A stretch of DNA of 64,000 nucleotides, taken from the NCBI GenBank assembly GCA_033851265.1, contig JAWWOW010000006.1:186001-250000 (forward strand). Reading direction: 5' to 3'. Position numbers and translations under genes: made by a program. The notes under the pieces were generated by a model. It saw only the letters and a program-made list of their open reading frames with translations, did no database searches and was not told where the DNA came from. This document shows positions 1-9,394 of this stretch, piece after piece; the first letter of the stretch is position 1, and the number at the start of each line of letters is the position of its first letter. The DNA comes from JAWWOW01 sp033851265 (lineage in GTDB: Bacteria; Actinomycetota; Actinomycetes; JAWWOW01).

Positions 1-319
1 CGGTAAGAAGTGCGGTGGCAACCTCGTGCGGTCGGGCTCCGTCGCGCACGAGCCGTTCCACGTCGCCGCTCGTCTGCTGCACGACATCCAAGAACGGCCC
101 CAGCGGCCGCGGTGTGAACAGGGCATCGCACCGGCCATGGAGCACCCGATGAGAGTTTTCGTGACTCGCGAAGTAGGCGCGGAGCAGGGCGGTCTTCCCG
201 ACCCCTGCCTCACCGGCGACGAGCACCAAACGACCCGCCGAGTCCTGCACGACATGGCCGAGCGCTTCGTCGAGCGCAGCCAACTCGTGTTCGCGCTCGA
301 GAAGCTGGTCACGCTCCAT
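1..319 (-). CDS. N-terminal part of an ATPase-domain regulator (LuxR/MalT-like), truncated by window edge
   Basis: About 106 residues are visible, starting at an ATG read from 319. The protein begins MERDQLLEREHELAALDEAL, then VLVAGEAGVGKTALLRAYF, a textbook Walker A P-loop (GEAGVGKT) near residue 40. The opening 'LLERExELAxLDxAL' followed by this P-loop is characteristic of large STAND-type ATPase regulators, which in actinobacteria often end in a LuxR helix-turn-helix. The C-terminal part lies outside the window, so the LuxR assignment is inferred from the N-terminus only. It is transcribed leftwards, away from the tRNA-Ser gene. Confidence 0.75.
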   Translation of the reverse strand, partial: MERDQLLEREHELAALDEALGHVVQDSAGRLVLVAGEAGVGKTALLRAYFASHENSHRVLHGRCDALFTPRPLGPFLDVVQQTSGDVERLVRDGARPHEVATALLT

Positions 320-356
320 CAACGCGCCCCCTCGCCGTCCCGAGGCATCACCCGAG

Positions 357-446
357 CGGAGGGCGTGGGATTCGAACCCACGAAACGAGTCAACCCCGCT
401 TAGCGGTTTTCAAGACCGCCGCCATAGGCCACTAGGCGAGCCCTCC
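357..446 (-). tRNA. tRNA-Ser (UGA anticodon)
   Basis: The reverse strand folds as a class II tRNA of about 90 nt. Acceptor GGAGGGC pairs with GCCCTCC, the discriminator base is G, and the anticodon stem-loop gcggt-cttgaaa-accgc carries anticodon TGA. There is a long variable arm and a T-loop GGTTCGAATCC. The long variable arm and G73 fit serine. No CCA is encoded. Confidence 0.95.
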
Positions 447-664
447 GAGACTCAGGCTAGCCAGGCACGCTCAGAGGGCACGTTCGCGCACGCAAATTAT
501 CCTGGTGATCTAGGCAATTTTGCCGGATTAAAGATCGGTTCGACGTCTGGCCAGGTAATCATCCGGTTTGTCTCTGTACGCAACCGACTACCGGACGTAC
601 TCTCAGTAAAGACGACCGTGGCGTGTTTGGCCCAAGCATCCCGGTTGCTGGACTGGTGGAAGCC

Positions 665-1480
665 GTGAGACCGGACGTCCCGGCGAACGAAACCCCGGTG
701 CCCAAGCCGACGGAAGCTCCGAACGACACGCTCAAACAAGAACTCGACCCGCCGGATGAGGCGACCGACTCTTCGGTCGTGCAAGATGCGTCCGCTCCGG
801 ACATCCTTGATTTGCGAGCAGTGGAACGCGACGCCGCCGCGGCCGAACGTGATCGAGCCGCGGCGCAGCGCGAAAAGGTCATCGGCGCTGCTGTTGGCGG
901 CGACAACGCATCGCTCGAGCGCCTGTTCGCAGAGCGGGACCGGGCCGCCGCGGCGCTCGACCGCTACGAAGCCGCGTTGGACCGCCATCGTGCCGCCGAC
1001 TATCTGCGTCACGTCTACCGCGACCGACTCACCGGGGCGCTGCAACGCGACGCCGGACAAGACCGCCTCGCCGCCGAGCTGGACCGCTGCCGTCGGCGCG
1101 GTGAGGCGCTAGTCATCGCCTTCATCGACGTAGACCACCTGAAAGTGGTCAACGACAAGCGGGGCCACGCGGCCGGCGACGAACTCCTGCAGGCAGTCGG
1201 TGCCGCTCTACTCAGCGGGTTGCGCTCCTACGACATCGTCGTCCGGTACGGCGGCGATGAGTTCGTCTGCGCGATGGCCGACGCTCGTCGGGAAGAAGCA
1301 GAGTTGCGGCTGAGCGAGGTGCAGAAGGTGCTCGAGTCAGTGATCCCGGGAGCGTCGATCAGCGCCGGAATCGCCGTCATCGACGACGAAGAGTCGCTCG
1401 ATGATGCGATCGGGCGAGCGGATCGCGATCTCTATCGGGGCCGCGCGGACCGCGCCGGCCGTGCAACCGCTGGCCGATGA
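665..1480 (+). CDS. diguanylate cyclase (soluble GGDEF protein)
   Basis: 271 residues from the GTG at 665, which has a GGTGGA-type ribosome site 4 bp upstream; a GTG at 623 in the same frame is an alternative. The first ~120 residues are acidic, then charged and alanine-rich (RDAAAAERDRAAAQRE, ERDRAAAALDRYEAALDRH), likely a coiled coil. The GGDEF domain follows: FIDVDHLKVVND, then RYGGDEF with intact catalytic residues. The inhibitory site RxxD is present as RSYD exactly five residues before GGDEF, so product feedback is likely. There is no membrane segment or recognised sensor domain. It should make cyclic di-GMP in the cytoplasm. A second cyclase of different architecture lies at 57042-58661. 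Confidence 0.88.
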   Translation: MRPDVPANETPVPKPTEAPNDTLKQELDPPDEATDSSVVQDASAPDILDLRAVERDAAAAERDRAAAQREKVIGAAVGGDNASLERLFAERDRAAAALDRYEAALDRHRAADYLRHVYRDRLTGALQRDAGQDRLAAELDRCRRRGEALVIAFIDVDHLKVVNDKRGHAAGDELLQAVGAALLSGLRSYDIVVRYGGDEFVCAMADARREEAELRLSEVQKVLESVIPGASISAGIAVIDDEESLDDAIGRADRDLYRGRADRAGRATAGR

Positions 1481-1514
1481 GCCCGCTCCTCACGATCGAA
1501 GACGCGCCGCGCCG

Positions 1515-3641
1515 CTAGTCGGCCACCGCTGGCTCGACGGACCGGGATGGCTCGACGCGCAGCAGCTTCGCCGCCCACTCGGGCATCCACCAGTTCCACT
1601 GATCGAACATCGACACGAGCGCCGGCACCAGCATCGATCGCACGATGGTCGCATCAAGCAAGATTCCGAATCCCAACGCGGATGCGAACGTCTTGAGGTC
1701 GGTCCCCGGCCCCGACGCCAGCGCGACGAACGCCAAGAACAGAATCAGTGCCGCGCTCGTCACCAACCGTCCGGTGCGCCCGATCCCTTCGATCACCGCG
1801 CCGTCCGTCGACCCAGACTTGTCGTACTCCTCCCTGATGCGGGCCAGGATGAACACCTCGTAGTCCATGGACAGGCCGAAGAGGAAGGCGAACACCATCA
1901 ACGGGATCCAGAACGTCACTGCTCCCGTTTCATGGACACCGAAAATCGCGTTGGACCCGATGCCGTGCTGCCAGAACAGCACCATGAAGCCGAGCGTCGC
2001 GGCGAGCGTGACCAGGTTGAGCAGGATTGCCTTGATCGGCAGCACGATCGATCGGAACGCGCGTGCGAGCAACACAAAGGTCAGCAGCGAGATGATGGCC
2101 AGCATCAGCGGGAAGTTGCCGTAGACCGCTTTCAAGAAGTCGATCTGGTCAGCGCCGACACCGGCGACGCCGACGACACCTGTCTTGTCCTTCGTCGCAT
2201 CCTTCACCGCCCGGACCGGCCCGACAGTGGAGTTGTTGACGGTTTCTTTGTCCGGGATGACGACGACGATGCTGTGCCCATTGACGGCCTCGCCCGGCCC
2301 GGTCGCAACAAGCGCGCGGTCGACGCCCTTGATGTCCTTGAGGTCAGCCGCGACGGCTTGGGCCTGGGGCGAATCGACCAACACCTCCATGGGGGTCAGC
2401 ACCCCCGTGGTCACCCCACCCTTCTTCAACATCTGGAACGTTTCGTACGCCGGGCCGTTCTTAGCGAGCGAATCCGATGATGCAAGTCCGATCTTGATAC
2501 CGAGGAACACAGCGAACAGCGCGCCCAATGCGAGGAATGCCACCGCCGCGGCAACGACCCGATGCCGCACGACACCTCTTGCCCACCCGCTCCACGACTT
2601 GCTCGCACGATTCTCGTGCCGGATCTTCGGCCAGTCGACTCTGGGGCCGATACCGCCGAGGATCGCTGGCGTCAACGTCAGCGTCGTCAACACACTCGCG
2701 AGCGGGATCAACGCCCCGCCGTACCCGATACTCCGCATGAACGGCACCGGTAGCACGACCAGCGCGAGCAGACCGATCGCCACAGTGATGCCACTGAATA
2801 CGACCGCCTTGCCAGCTGTCTCCATGGCAACGACGACCGCGTCGTGGTTATCGCGCCCGTGGTCGCGTTCTTCTCGCCATCGGGTCACGAAGATCAGCGA
2901 GTAGTCAATCGCGACCCCAAGGCCGATCAGTGCGACGAGAAACTCCACGATGAACGACACGTCTGACACGTAGGTCAGCGGCAACAGGAGAATGAAGGTG
3001 GTCAGAATCGATGCTGCGGCGACCACCATCGGCAACAACGCGAGGAACGACGCGAAGACGAACGCGAGAACGGCCAACGCACCGAGCGCACCGAGCGCCA
3101 CCTCGGCGAGTACGCCAGGGCCGCCGCTCGATGAGTCACCGATGGCCAGCGCGTCCTCTCCGGTCACCCCGACCGACATGCCGCTTGGGGCGGCCTTCGT
3201 CAACGCTGCCTTGATGTCGTCGGTGGGGAATGGTGCGGTCGGGTCGTGGTTGAACCGGTAGTACAAAAGCGCATAGGCCGTCCGGCCGTCCGTGGTGCGG
3301 AAGGCCTTGTCACCGGTGTTGGCCTCGTCGAGCAGCCGCGTCTGCGGGACGTTTTGCTGCACCTGAGAAAACGCCGTGCCGATCTCCGTCTCGTGCCCGG
3401 CCACGGTCTGCCCCGCAGGCGCCGTGAGCGTGATCAGGTACGGCGCGGTCTTGCCACCGGCGTGGAACTCGCGATCGATCTGGTTGGCGGTCTCGGTCCC
3501 GGGCTGACCCGGCAACGAAAAGTCGATGACGAGCCGGTCGTTGGTCTTCTGCGTCAACAAGATGCCGGCGATGACGATCACGAGCCAGCCCACGAGGACC
3601 AACCTGCGGTGACGCAGGACGAACTCAGCGATGCCGTGCAT
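1515..3641 (-). CDS. MMPL/RND family transporter
   Basis: 708 residues. The architecture is that of MmpL proteins: an N-terminal helix (LVLVGWLVIVIAGILL), a periplasmic-type loop, a five- to six-helix block including LGVAIDYSLIFVTRWREE, a second large loop, and a second helix block with LFGLSMDYEVFILARIREEY. The two 'G(V/L)(A/S)(I/M)DYx(L/V)F' motifs are the family hallmark. MMPL proteins export lipids or hydrophobic compounds in actinobacteria; the substrate cannot be told here. The start ATG has a strong GGGGGTT site just upstream. There is no adjacent mmpS or regulator gene. Confidence 0.9.
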   Translation of the reverse strand: MHGIAEFVLRHRRLVLVGWLVIVIAGILLTQKTNDRLVIDFSLPGQPGTETANQIDREFHAGGKTAPYLITLTAPAGQTVAGHETEIGTAFSQVQQNVPQTRLLDEANTGDKAFRTTDGRTAYALLYYRFNHDPTAPFPTDDIKAALTKAAPSGMSVGVTGEDALAIGDSSSGGPGVLAEVALGALGALAVLAFVFASFLALLPMVVAAASILTTFILLLPLTYVSDVSFIVEFLVALIGLGVAIDYSLIFVTRWREERDHGRDNHDAVVVAMETAGKAVVFSGITVAIGLLALVVLPVPFMRSIGYGGALIPLASVLTTLTLTPAILGGIGPRVDWPKIRHENRASKSWSGWARGVVRHRVVAAAVAFLALGALFAVFLGIKIGLASSDSLAKNGPAYETFQMLKKGGVTTGVLTPMEVLVDSPQAQAVAADLKDIKGVDRALVATGPGEAVNGHSIVVVIPDKETVNNSTVGPVRAVKDATKDKTGVVGVAGVGADQIDFLKAVYGNFPLMLAIISLLTFVLLARAFRSIVLPIKAILLNLVTLAATLGFMVLFWQHGIGSNAIFGVHETGAVTFWIPLMVFAFLFGLSMDYEVFILARIREEYDKSGSTDGAVIEGIGRTGRLVTSAALILFLAFVALASGPGTDLKTFASALGFGILLDATIVRSMLVPALVSMFDQWNWWMPEWAAKLLRVEPSRSVEPAVAD

Positions 3642-3707
3642 GGAACCCCCAACGACAGTGGCGCGAAGACCTTGTCACCCTAACCAGACTGTGTGACAGC
3701 CAATTTC

Positions 3708-4913
3708 TCATCGGTCGTGCAGAACCAGCAGTTGCCCGGTATAGACAGCGACCCACACATCGCTGGTAACGGGGTCATAGGTGATTCCCACTGGGTGGAC
3801 GCCGGTCTTCACTGTTTGCAACACGCGCATGTCACGTGTGCGCACCTTGCTCACCGTGTTCGAGTTGTAGTTGACGACGTACAACGAGCGACCATCCGGC
3901 GCGAGTACCGCGCTTCGCGGCTGCGAGCCCGTCGACACACGGTCCACCACGCTGCGGGACGCCGTTGAGACTTTCACCACAGTTCCGGCACCGTTAAGTG
4001 TTACGTAAACGTAACGCCCGGCCGGGTCGATCACGATGTGGCGCGGTGACCGACCGACGGTGATCGTGTCGGTGACTCGCCACGTTCTCAAATTCACAAC
4101 CGACAGGTGGCTGCTCCCCATGACCGCGACGTACGCCGTGCTGCTGTCGGGTGAGATGGCGATTCCGCGCGGATGCGACCCGAGCGACACCGTATGCACG
4201 ACGCGCCATTTCGCGAGGTCGACGACCGTCATGTCGAACGAGCACCAGTTCGTCACCAGCAGGTAGCGGCCGTCCGGCGATACGCGGACGAACTTCGGGA
4301 CGAGGCCGACCTGCACAACCTTGTCGATGCGCAACGATGTCGTCGACACGCGGTAGACGAAGCTCGGCGTCTCGCCCCTCGACCGCGACGAGCTCGGTGT
4401 GCACGAGTCAAGACCTTCCGGGCCGTGCCCCGCACCGTACATCGAGTAGTTCGAGACGTAGGCGTACTTGCCGTCCGGCGAGAATGTCGCCTCTACCGGT
4501 GCCCCGCGCGACGTACCCGAATGGCCGGAGACTCCGTAGTCCGACAGCCGCACCGAGTCGGAGATTGTCCGCACCAGTTTGCCGCTGCTGTCGTACACGG
4601 TGACCGAGTGCTTGTACATCATGTTCTGCGCGAACACGAGCCCGAATCCCGTCGCATCGACAGACTTGGGTGAGATGGCGCCACCAATCGCCTTGTCACG
4701 GACAAGTCGGCGCTGATCCGATGGCGGTCCGGCGACAATCGCATGCGTCGGCGACGGAACGGGAGTCGCACTTGGCCGAGCCGACGCCGTTGGCGACGGC
4801 TTGGCGGCAGCCGGCGTCGACGACGATCCGGACAGGCAACCCACGAGTGAGAGACAGCCCACGAAAACGGCGGCTACTGCACCCGACATGAGCACGAATA
4901 CGCGTCGCTGCAC
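3708..4913 (-). CDS. YVTN/beta-propeller repeat lipoprotein
   Basis: About 401 residues from the GTG at 4913 (an upstream ATG at 4946 is possible). The N-terminus has a hydrophobic stretch ending in a lipobox-like LVGC, then a Ser/Thr/Pro/Ala-rich linker, so it is probably a surface lipoprotein. The body is a string of ~42-residue blades with the pattern 'SPDGrYxYVxNxxxxTVxxVxxxxxxVxxTVxxGxxPRgiaisPD', i.e. YVTN repeats of a seven-bladed propeller (YncE-like). Such proteins are extracellular binding scaffolds; ligand unknown. A Cys pair (SCTPSSS and NWCSF) may form a disulfide. Confidence 0.8.
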   Translation of the reverse strand: MQRRVFVLMSGAVAAVFVGCLSLVGCLSGSSSTPAAAKPSPTASARPSATPVPSPTHAIVAGPPSDQRRLVRDKAIGGAISPKSVDATGFGLVFAQNMMYKHSVTVYDSSGKLVRTISDSVRLSDYGVSGHSGTSRGAPVEATFSPDGKYAYVSNYSMYGAGHGPEGLDSCTPSSSRSRGETPSFVYRVSTTSLRIDKVVQVGLVPKFVRVSPDGRYLLVTNWCSFDMTVVDLAKWRVVHTVSLGSHPRGIAISPDSSTAYVAVMGSSHLSVVNLRTWRVTDTITVGRSPRHIVIDPAGRYVYVTLNGAGTVVKVSTASRSVVDRVSTGSQPRSAVLAPDGRSLYVVNYNSNTVSKVRTRDMRVLQTVKTGVHPVGITYDPVTSDVWVAVYTGQLLVLHDR

Positions 4914-4969
4914 GGACCCATCGTGTCGAACGCGTTCAATCGCCACGCTTTGGGCGCGCCGAAAGCCGG

Positions 4970-5206
4970 TCAGCGCTTGGGGCGCACCCAGTAAGAGTTC
5001 GGGGTGGGCTCCGACTTGACCCGCTGCTCGCCCTGGTCCCAGGTCGCGAACGGGTCACGCACATAGGCCCGCCGGTCGCGGCCGCGGAAGCCGTCCTTCA
5101 ACGTGCGCAGGGCACCGGACAGGTCGCAGCCCAACTGCTCGAACCAGTGCAGGCGCCGGAGGGCGGCATCCTCGTCCGGTGAGAGCCGTTCGCCCGTGTC
5201 ATCCAT
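4970..5206 (-). CDS. small uncharacterised protein, paralogue of the next gene
   Basis: 78 residues from the ATG at 5206, chosen because a GGGGG purine run lies just upstream. The core LSPDEDAALRRLHWFEQLG followed by a basic GRDRR motif closely matches the product of 5286-5504 (LSVEEDEALRRLQWFEDQG, then ARDRR). The C-terminus is different and basic (SYWVRPKR). There are no membrane segments or cysteine motifs of known type. Function unknown. The two genes lie head to tail 79 bp apart and look like a local duplication. Confidence 0.65.
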   Translation of the reverse strand: MDDTGERLSPDEDAALRRLHWFEQLGCDLSGALRTLKDGFRGRDRRAYVRDPFATWDQGEQRVKSEPTPNSYWVRPKR

Positions 5207-5285
5207 CCGACTACCCCCTTGCCTGTCCATATCCAGAACGTCGGCACGACGCCCCCGCGCCAGGTTGACCCGATCGGCGCATCTG

Positions 5286-5504
5286 CTAGGCGTCTAAATC
5301 GATGCCGGCGGCCGGCGCATGCGCGATCGGGGTCGCCACCTGACGAGGAATTCGGATCCCTTGGCGCCGGTCCCGCGCTCGGATGCTGGCTTTCAGCCGC
5401 TGCTGATCCTCGGACAGCTGCCAGCCCTGGTCCTCGAACCACTGCAACCGTCGGAGCGCCTCGTCCTCCTCGACGCTCAGGCCCATCAGCTGCTGCTCTC
5501 CCAT
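5286..5504 (-). CDS. small uncharacterised protein, paralogue of the previous gene
   Basis: 72 residues from the ATG at 5504, preceded by GGGAGG at 5-bp spacing; an upstream ATG at 5615 lacks this support. It is predicted helical and acidic at the N-terminus, with a 'LRRLxWFExxG' core and a trailing RARDRRQG. It pairs with the downstream copy at 4970-5206. I do not recognise the family; the conserved tryptophan-phenylalanine and the adjacent charged helix suggest a small protein-protein interaction domain, but that is only a guess. Confidence 0.65.
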   Translation of the reverse strand: MGEQQLMGLSVEEDEALRRLQWFEDQGWQLSEDQQRLKASIRARDRRQGIRIPRQVATPIAHAPAAGIDLDA

Positions 5505-5642
5505 GACGACCTCCCGAGCCGGAATCGAGGACCCGGTCTGGTGTCGGGTCTTCGAAAGTGCCTCGGATATCGACACGACGACGGGCCGGTGACATAGCAC
5601 GTTGGTGTCATTCATCAGTGGCCTCGGGCTACCGTTCAGGGC

Positions 5643-6335
5643 GTGACGACCACGCGGGTGCCGACGGCACGAAGCGCACGAGTCAGGCAGACCCGACGGA
5701 TCGCCGACATTCGGACCGCCTGGTCAGAATTCGTGCGGCATCGCAGCCCGCAGCTGTTCCTCGTTGCGTTGCCGGTGGCTGTCGGGGTGCGGCTTGTCCG
5801 CGGCCCGTTCACCTGGGTCGACGCCGTGGTCGCCGCCGGCATCGTCGCCGCACAGCCGTTCACCGAGTGGTTGATTCACGTGTACGTCCTGCACGTGCGT
5901 CCACGGGGCCGCGTCACCAACGCGATCGATTGGGCAGCGGGTCGCTCTCATCGGTTGCATCACCGAGACCCGCTCGATCTGTCGTGGCAGTTCATCCATC
6001 CCCACGCTGTACTCGGTGGATTCCTCATCGACGCCGTGCTGCTCGCGGTGAGCCCGCAGGCGGCGACGGCGGCGGTCACCGCCATAACGCTGTCGTTGCT
6101 GTACGAGTGGACGCACTACCTGATTCATACCGACGTCCGTCCGCGCAATCCGCTCTACAAGGGGCTCTGGCGACACCACCGGCTGCACCATTTCCGCAAC
6201 GAGAACTACTGGTTCGGGGTGACCGGGCGGTTGGGCGACCGCGTATTGCGGACCCTGCCCGAGAAGAACGCGGTGCCGGTGTCGCCGACGGCGCGCACCG
6301 CCCTTGCCGGACGTAGCGAGGTCAGGGCAACCTGA
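5643..6335 (+). CDS. fatty acid hydroxylase / sterol desaturase superfamily membrane enzyme
   Basis: 230 residues from a GTG start. The histidine boxes of the di-iron hydroxylase superfamily are visible: EWLIHVYVLH, HRLHH at about residue 103, HYLIHT near 168 and HHRLHHF near 185. Four or so hydrophobic segments surround them (LFLVALPVAVGVRL, AVVAAGIVAAQPF, AVLGGFLIDAVLLAV, AAVTAITLSLLYEW). Members hydroxylate or desaturate lipids, carotenoids or sterols at the membrane face; the substrate is not evident. It is transcribed just ahead of the beta-helix gene, 33 bp apart, but that gene has its own strong ribosome site. Confidence 0.82.
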   Translation: MTTTRVPTARSARVRQTRRIADIRTAWSEFVRHRSPQLFLVALPVAVGVRLVRGPFTWVDAVVAAGIVAAQPFTEWLIHVYVLHVRPRGRVTNAIDWAAGRSHRLHHRDPLDLSWQFIHPHAVLGGFLIDAVLLAVSPQAATAAVTAITLSLLYEWTHYLIHTDVRPRNPLYKGLWRHHRLHHFRNENYWFGVTGRLGDRVLRTLPEKNAVPVSPTARTALAGRSEVRAT

Positions 6336-6368
6336 CCCATGGGGGCGGTCCAACCAGGAGGCACACCG

Positions 6369-8081
6369 ATGCGCGCAAGCCGCCCTATCGTCGTCACAAC
6401 CGTTCTGGTGCTGTGCGCCGGGTTTTCATCGTTCGGTGCCGCAGCTGCGCGTGGAACGTCACCACGCGTCCTCCGCGTCGGCACCTGGCGTGGGATCTCC
6501 GGCACGTTCACGTCCGTACAAGTAGCGGTGCGGTCCGCGCGTCCGGGTGACTGGGTTCTCGTTGGTCCCGGCGATTACAAGGAGAACGGCTTCGCGGGGA
6601 TGGACGAGCCTGCCGGCGTACTCATCACGACGGCGAACCTGCACCTGCGTGGGATGAACCGCAACACCGTCGTCGTTGACGGAACCAAGCCTGGCTCCGC
6701 ACGTTGCTCGGCCAAGCAGGCCGACCAGATCGTCACCACCAAAGGTCGCAACGGCGTCATGGCCCATGAGATCGACGGCGTCTCCATCGAGAACCTGACT
6801 GTCTGCAACTACCTCACGGGGAGCGGCGGCGGCGAAGGCAACGAGATCTGGTGGAACGGCGGCGACGGCTCCGGTCAGATCCATATGGGGCCTTTCCGCG
6901 GCGACTACCTGACGGCGACATCGACGTACTCGAACGGCACGCAGGATCCGCGCGGGGAGTACGGCATCTTCACTAGTAACTCGCGCGGCCCCGGCGTGAT
7001 CGACCACTCATACGCGTCGAACATGGGCGACGCGGCGTACTACATCGGTGCCTGCCCGAACTGCAACCAGATCCTCAATCATGCGCATGGCTCGAACAGT
7101 GCGCTCGGCTACTCGGGCACTAACTCCGGCGGCAACCTCGTCGTCGAAAACTCCGAGTTCGATCGCAACCTCAGCGGTCTGGTGTCCAACTCGCAGAACA
7201 ACGACGACCTACCGAGCCCGCAGATTGGGCTCTGCCCCGGTGGCGCCGACGGACCGCTCGGCCTCGGTATCTGCACGATCTTCAGGAACAACTACCTCCA
7301 CGACAACAACAATCCGAATGTTCCCGGCGCCGGTTCTGGCGGCCTGGCAGGTGGCGCTCCGGTCGGCACGGGCCTGGTCCTGGCCGGTTCGCACTACCTC
7401 GCGGTGGTGCACAACCGCATTGCGAACAACGGGTCCTGGGGCGTCGTCGTCACCGACCTGCCCGACCAGGAGACGCCGCCGTCGGGTGTCGGTCAGCCGT
7501 GCCAGGGCGGCACCAATGTGCCTGTGCCACCGGGCCAGGAGCCGCTCTGCTACTACGACGTCTTCGGCAACGCGGTGATGGACAACACGTTCACGCACAA
7601 CGGCTACTTCGGCAACCCGACCAACGGCGACATCGCGCTTGCGGCAAAAGGTGCGCTCAACACCAGCGCCGGGAATTGCTTCGCTGGCAACTCCAACACC
7701 GGCGGGACGCTGACATCGGATCCGCTCGCGGTGCAGTCCAATCCGTTGTACAGCCCCTGCCCCGCGCCACACAACGCAAATCCGGAGCCAGCTCTGCTCG
7801 GCGAGCTGTTGTGCGCGACACAACTCGTCGCCGACTGCCCCACAGCTCCGGGAGCAACGTATCCGCGCACGACCGGGGTGTCGTTACACATGCCGGCCGC
7901 GCAGACGACGATGCCCAACCCCTGCGCCGGCGTACCCACGAACCCGTGGTGTCCTGCGGCCGCCACGGGTGCAGTCAGCTCGCCGTCACTGGCTACCACT
8001 GGGATGCGCGCGCTGCTGCCGTTGCTCGCGTTAGCGATCCTCACTGCCGGCGGCGTCGGCATGCGCCGAATCAGCCGCTGA
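6369..8081 (+). CDS. secreted parallel beta-helix protein with LATTG sorting signal
   Basis: 570 residues from the ATG at 6369, which follows AGGAGG. A signal peptide is clear (RPIVVTTVLVLCAGFSSFGAAAA). The body contains right-handed beta-helix (NosD/pectate-lyase-like) features: short repeats rich in Asn/Gly such as IENLTVCNYL, VVENSEFDRNLSGL, FRNNYLHDNNNPNV and VVHNRIANNGSWGVVV. The C-terminus is SLATTG, then a hydrophobic helix LLPLLALAILTAGGVG and a basic tail MRRISR. That matches the LAxTG signal recognised by class E sortases; one such sortase lies at 53268-53930. Probably a wall-anchored carbohydrate-binding or carbohydrate-active protein; no catalytic residues could be assigned. Confidence 0.82.
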   Translation: MRASRPIVVTTVLVLCAGFSSFGAAAARGTSPRVLRVGTWRGISGTFTSVQVAVRSARPGDWVLVGPGDYKENGFAGMDEPAGVLITTANLHLRGMNRNTVVVDGTKPGSARCSAKQADQIVTTKGRNGVMAHEIDGVSIENLTVCNYLTGSGGGEGNEIWWNGGDGSGQIHMGPFRGDYLTATSTYSNGTQDPRGEYGIFTSNSRGPGVIDHSYASNMGDAAYYIGACPNCNQILNHAHGSNSALGYSGTNSGGNLVVENSEFDRNLSGLVSNSQNNDDLPSPQIGLCPGGADGPLGLGICTIFRNNYLHDNNNPNVPGAGSGGLAGGAPVGTGLVLAGSHYLAVVHNRIANNGSWGVVVTDLPDQETPPSGVGQPCQGGTNVPVPPGQEPLCYYDVFGNAVMDNTFTHNGYFGNPTNGDIALAAKGALNTSAGNCFAGNSNTGGTLTSDPLAVQSNPLYSPCPAPHNANPEPALLGELLCATQLVADCPTAPGATYPRTTGVSLHMPAAQTTMPNPCAGVPTNPWCPAAATGAVSSPSLATTGMRALLPLLALAILTAGGVGMRRISR

Positions 8082-8092
8082 CAACGACGACG

Positions 8093-9331
8093 TCAACCCG
8101 TTTCGGCAGCGCCGAGTCGGCGGGCAGTCAGGCTCGCTGCTAACAGTTGTAAGCCGGTCGGGCGAGCTGGGTCCAGACCGGTGAGACGCGCGACGCGACG
8201 CAGCCGGTAGTCAAGAGTGTTCGGATGCACGTGTAATGCGCCGGCCGTCGCCCGACGGTCCAGCTCGTGCGTGACGTAAGCCTCGAGGGTGCGGATCAGG
8301 TCGGGGTTCGCCTCGAGCGGATCGAGCAGACCAGCAAGGACAGGGCGCGCGTCACTGTCGCGCGTCAACTGGTACTCGAGCAGTACGTCGCTCAGCTGGT
8401 ACACACCCGGTGGTCGATCCAAACGGCGAGCAAGCGCGAGTACGTCGTGAGCCTGCCGCGCTGCACGCGCGAGATCCTCGGTCGACGTACATCCGGCCGC
8501 ACCGGCAATGACTGTTGCTCCGGCTGCCTTTGCCACGTCGGTAACCAAACCAGGAAGGTGGTTGAGCAGGCTGGTGACGTGACTCGGCATGGTGGGCAAC
8601 AGCACCGTCCCGCCCGTTGCGTCTAGCAGTCCAAGGACCGGATCGCTGCCAATCGCATCGAGCCGCTCTTGCACCCGACGCAGTTTGCGACGCGCGGCTA
8701 CCGCCCCGACAACACCGACGTCCTCCTCATCGGGGTGCGAGCCGATGTCGAGAGCGAGGGCGACGTACGCCGGTGCAACACGCACACCCAGTCGAGTGGC
8801 GAGCAACTCGGTCGGTTCACCCGCCAGCAACGCACCGGCCAAGGACCGTCGGGCGTCCCGCTCTTCCCCTGAGATCGCCTGCTGCTCTTCGAGGTAGGCG
8901 CTCGATACGGCCGCCGTGACGGCCTGGATGTAGCGGAGCACACCGTCGGCCGCTGACAGCAGCGCATCCGCGTCCGCTGGCTGCGCATCGTCGACGAGCG
9001 CGCGCCAACCGAAACGCGCGCCCACGTGGTACGCCGTGAGGACCGCGTCGAGAGGCACGCGTTCCTCGGCCCGGCGTACGGCCGATGCGCGAAGCGCGGC
9101 GAGCTCGTTGTCCGCCGGCGGGCGGCTCTCACGGAGACCCCGGAAAAAGATCCGGAGGTTGTCTTCGATGATGCTGGCGACTTCCCCGTCGAGCTGCTCG
9201 CGCGGGAGCTGACCGTAGACCGGGATCTCCTGGACGAGGTGGGCGACGATCTCGCGAGTGAGCCGAGATACCTGCCGCTCGACCCGGGCATATAGCGGTG
9301 CGTCGACCACCCGGTCATTGTGGCCCGTCAC
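8093..9331 (-). CDS. PucR/CdaR family transcriptional regulator
   Basis: 412 residues from the GTG at 9331, chosen for an AGGAAGG site 6 bp upstream. The C-terminal helix-turn-helix is typical of PucR (ATAGALHVHPNTLDYRLRRVARLTGLDP). The middle carries the GGDEF-like CdaR domain. The N-terminal ~150 residues form a helical region (RVERQVSRLTREIVAHLVQEIPVYGQLP) resembling the RsbT co-antagonist-like region often seen in actinobacterial members. Targets are unknown. A long inverted repeat at 9395-9438, about 65 bp ahead of the start, is a good candidate for its own operator. Confidence 0.88.
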   Translation of the reverse strand: MTGHNDRVVDAPLYARVERQVSRLTREIVAHLVQEIPVYGQLPREQLDGEVASIIEDNLRIFFRGLRESRPPADNELAALRASAVRRAEERVPLDAVLTAYHVGARFGWRALVDDAQPADADALLSAADGVLRYIQAVTAAVSSAYLEEQQAISGEERDARRSLAGALLAGEPTELLATRLGVRVAPAYVALALDIGSHPDEEDVGVVGAVAARRKLRRVQERLDAIGSDPVLGLLDATGGTVLLPTMPSHVTSLLNHLPGLVTDVAKAAGATVIAGAAGCTSTEDLARAARQAHDVLALARRLDRPPGVYQLSDVLLEYQLTRDSDARPVLAGLLDPLEANPDLIRTLEAYVTHELDRRATAGALHVHPNTLDYRLRRVARLTGLDPARPTGLQLLAASLTARRLGAAETG

Positions 9332-9394
9332 TAAATGCCTTCCTGATGCACCCAGGACATTCCCGGCATTTGCGGACGGTCGCCGTCGGGCCAT

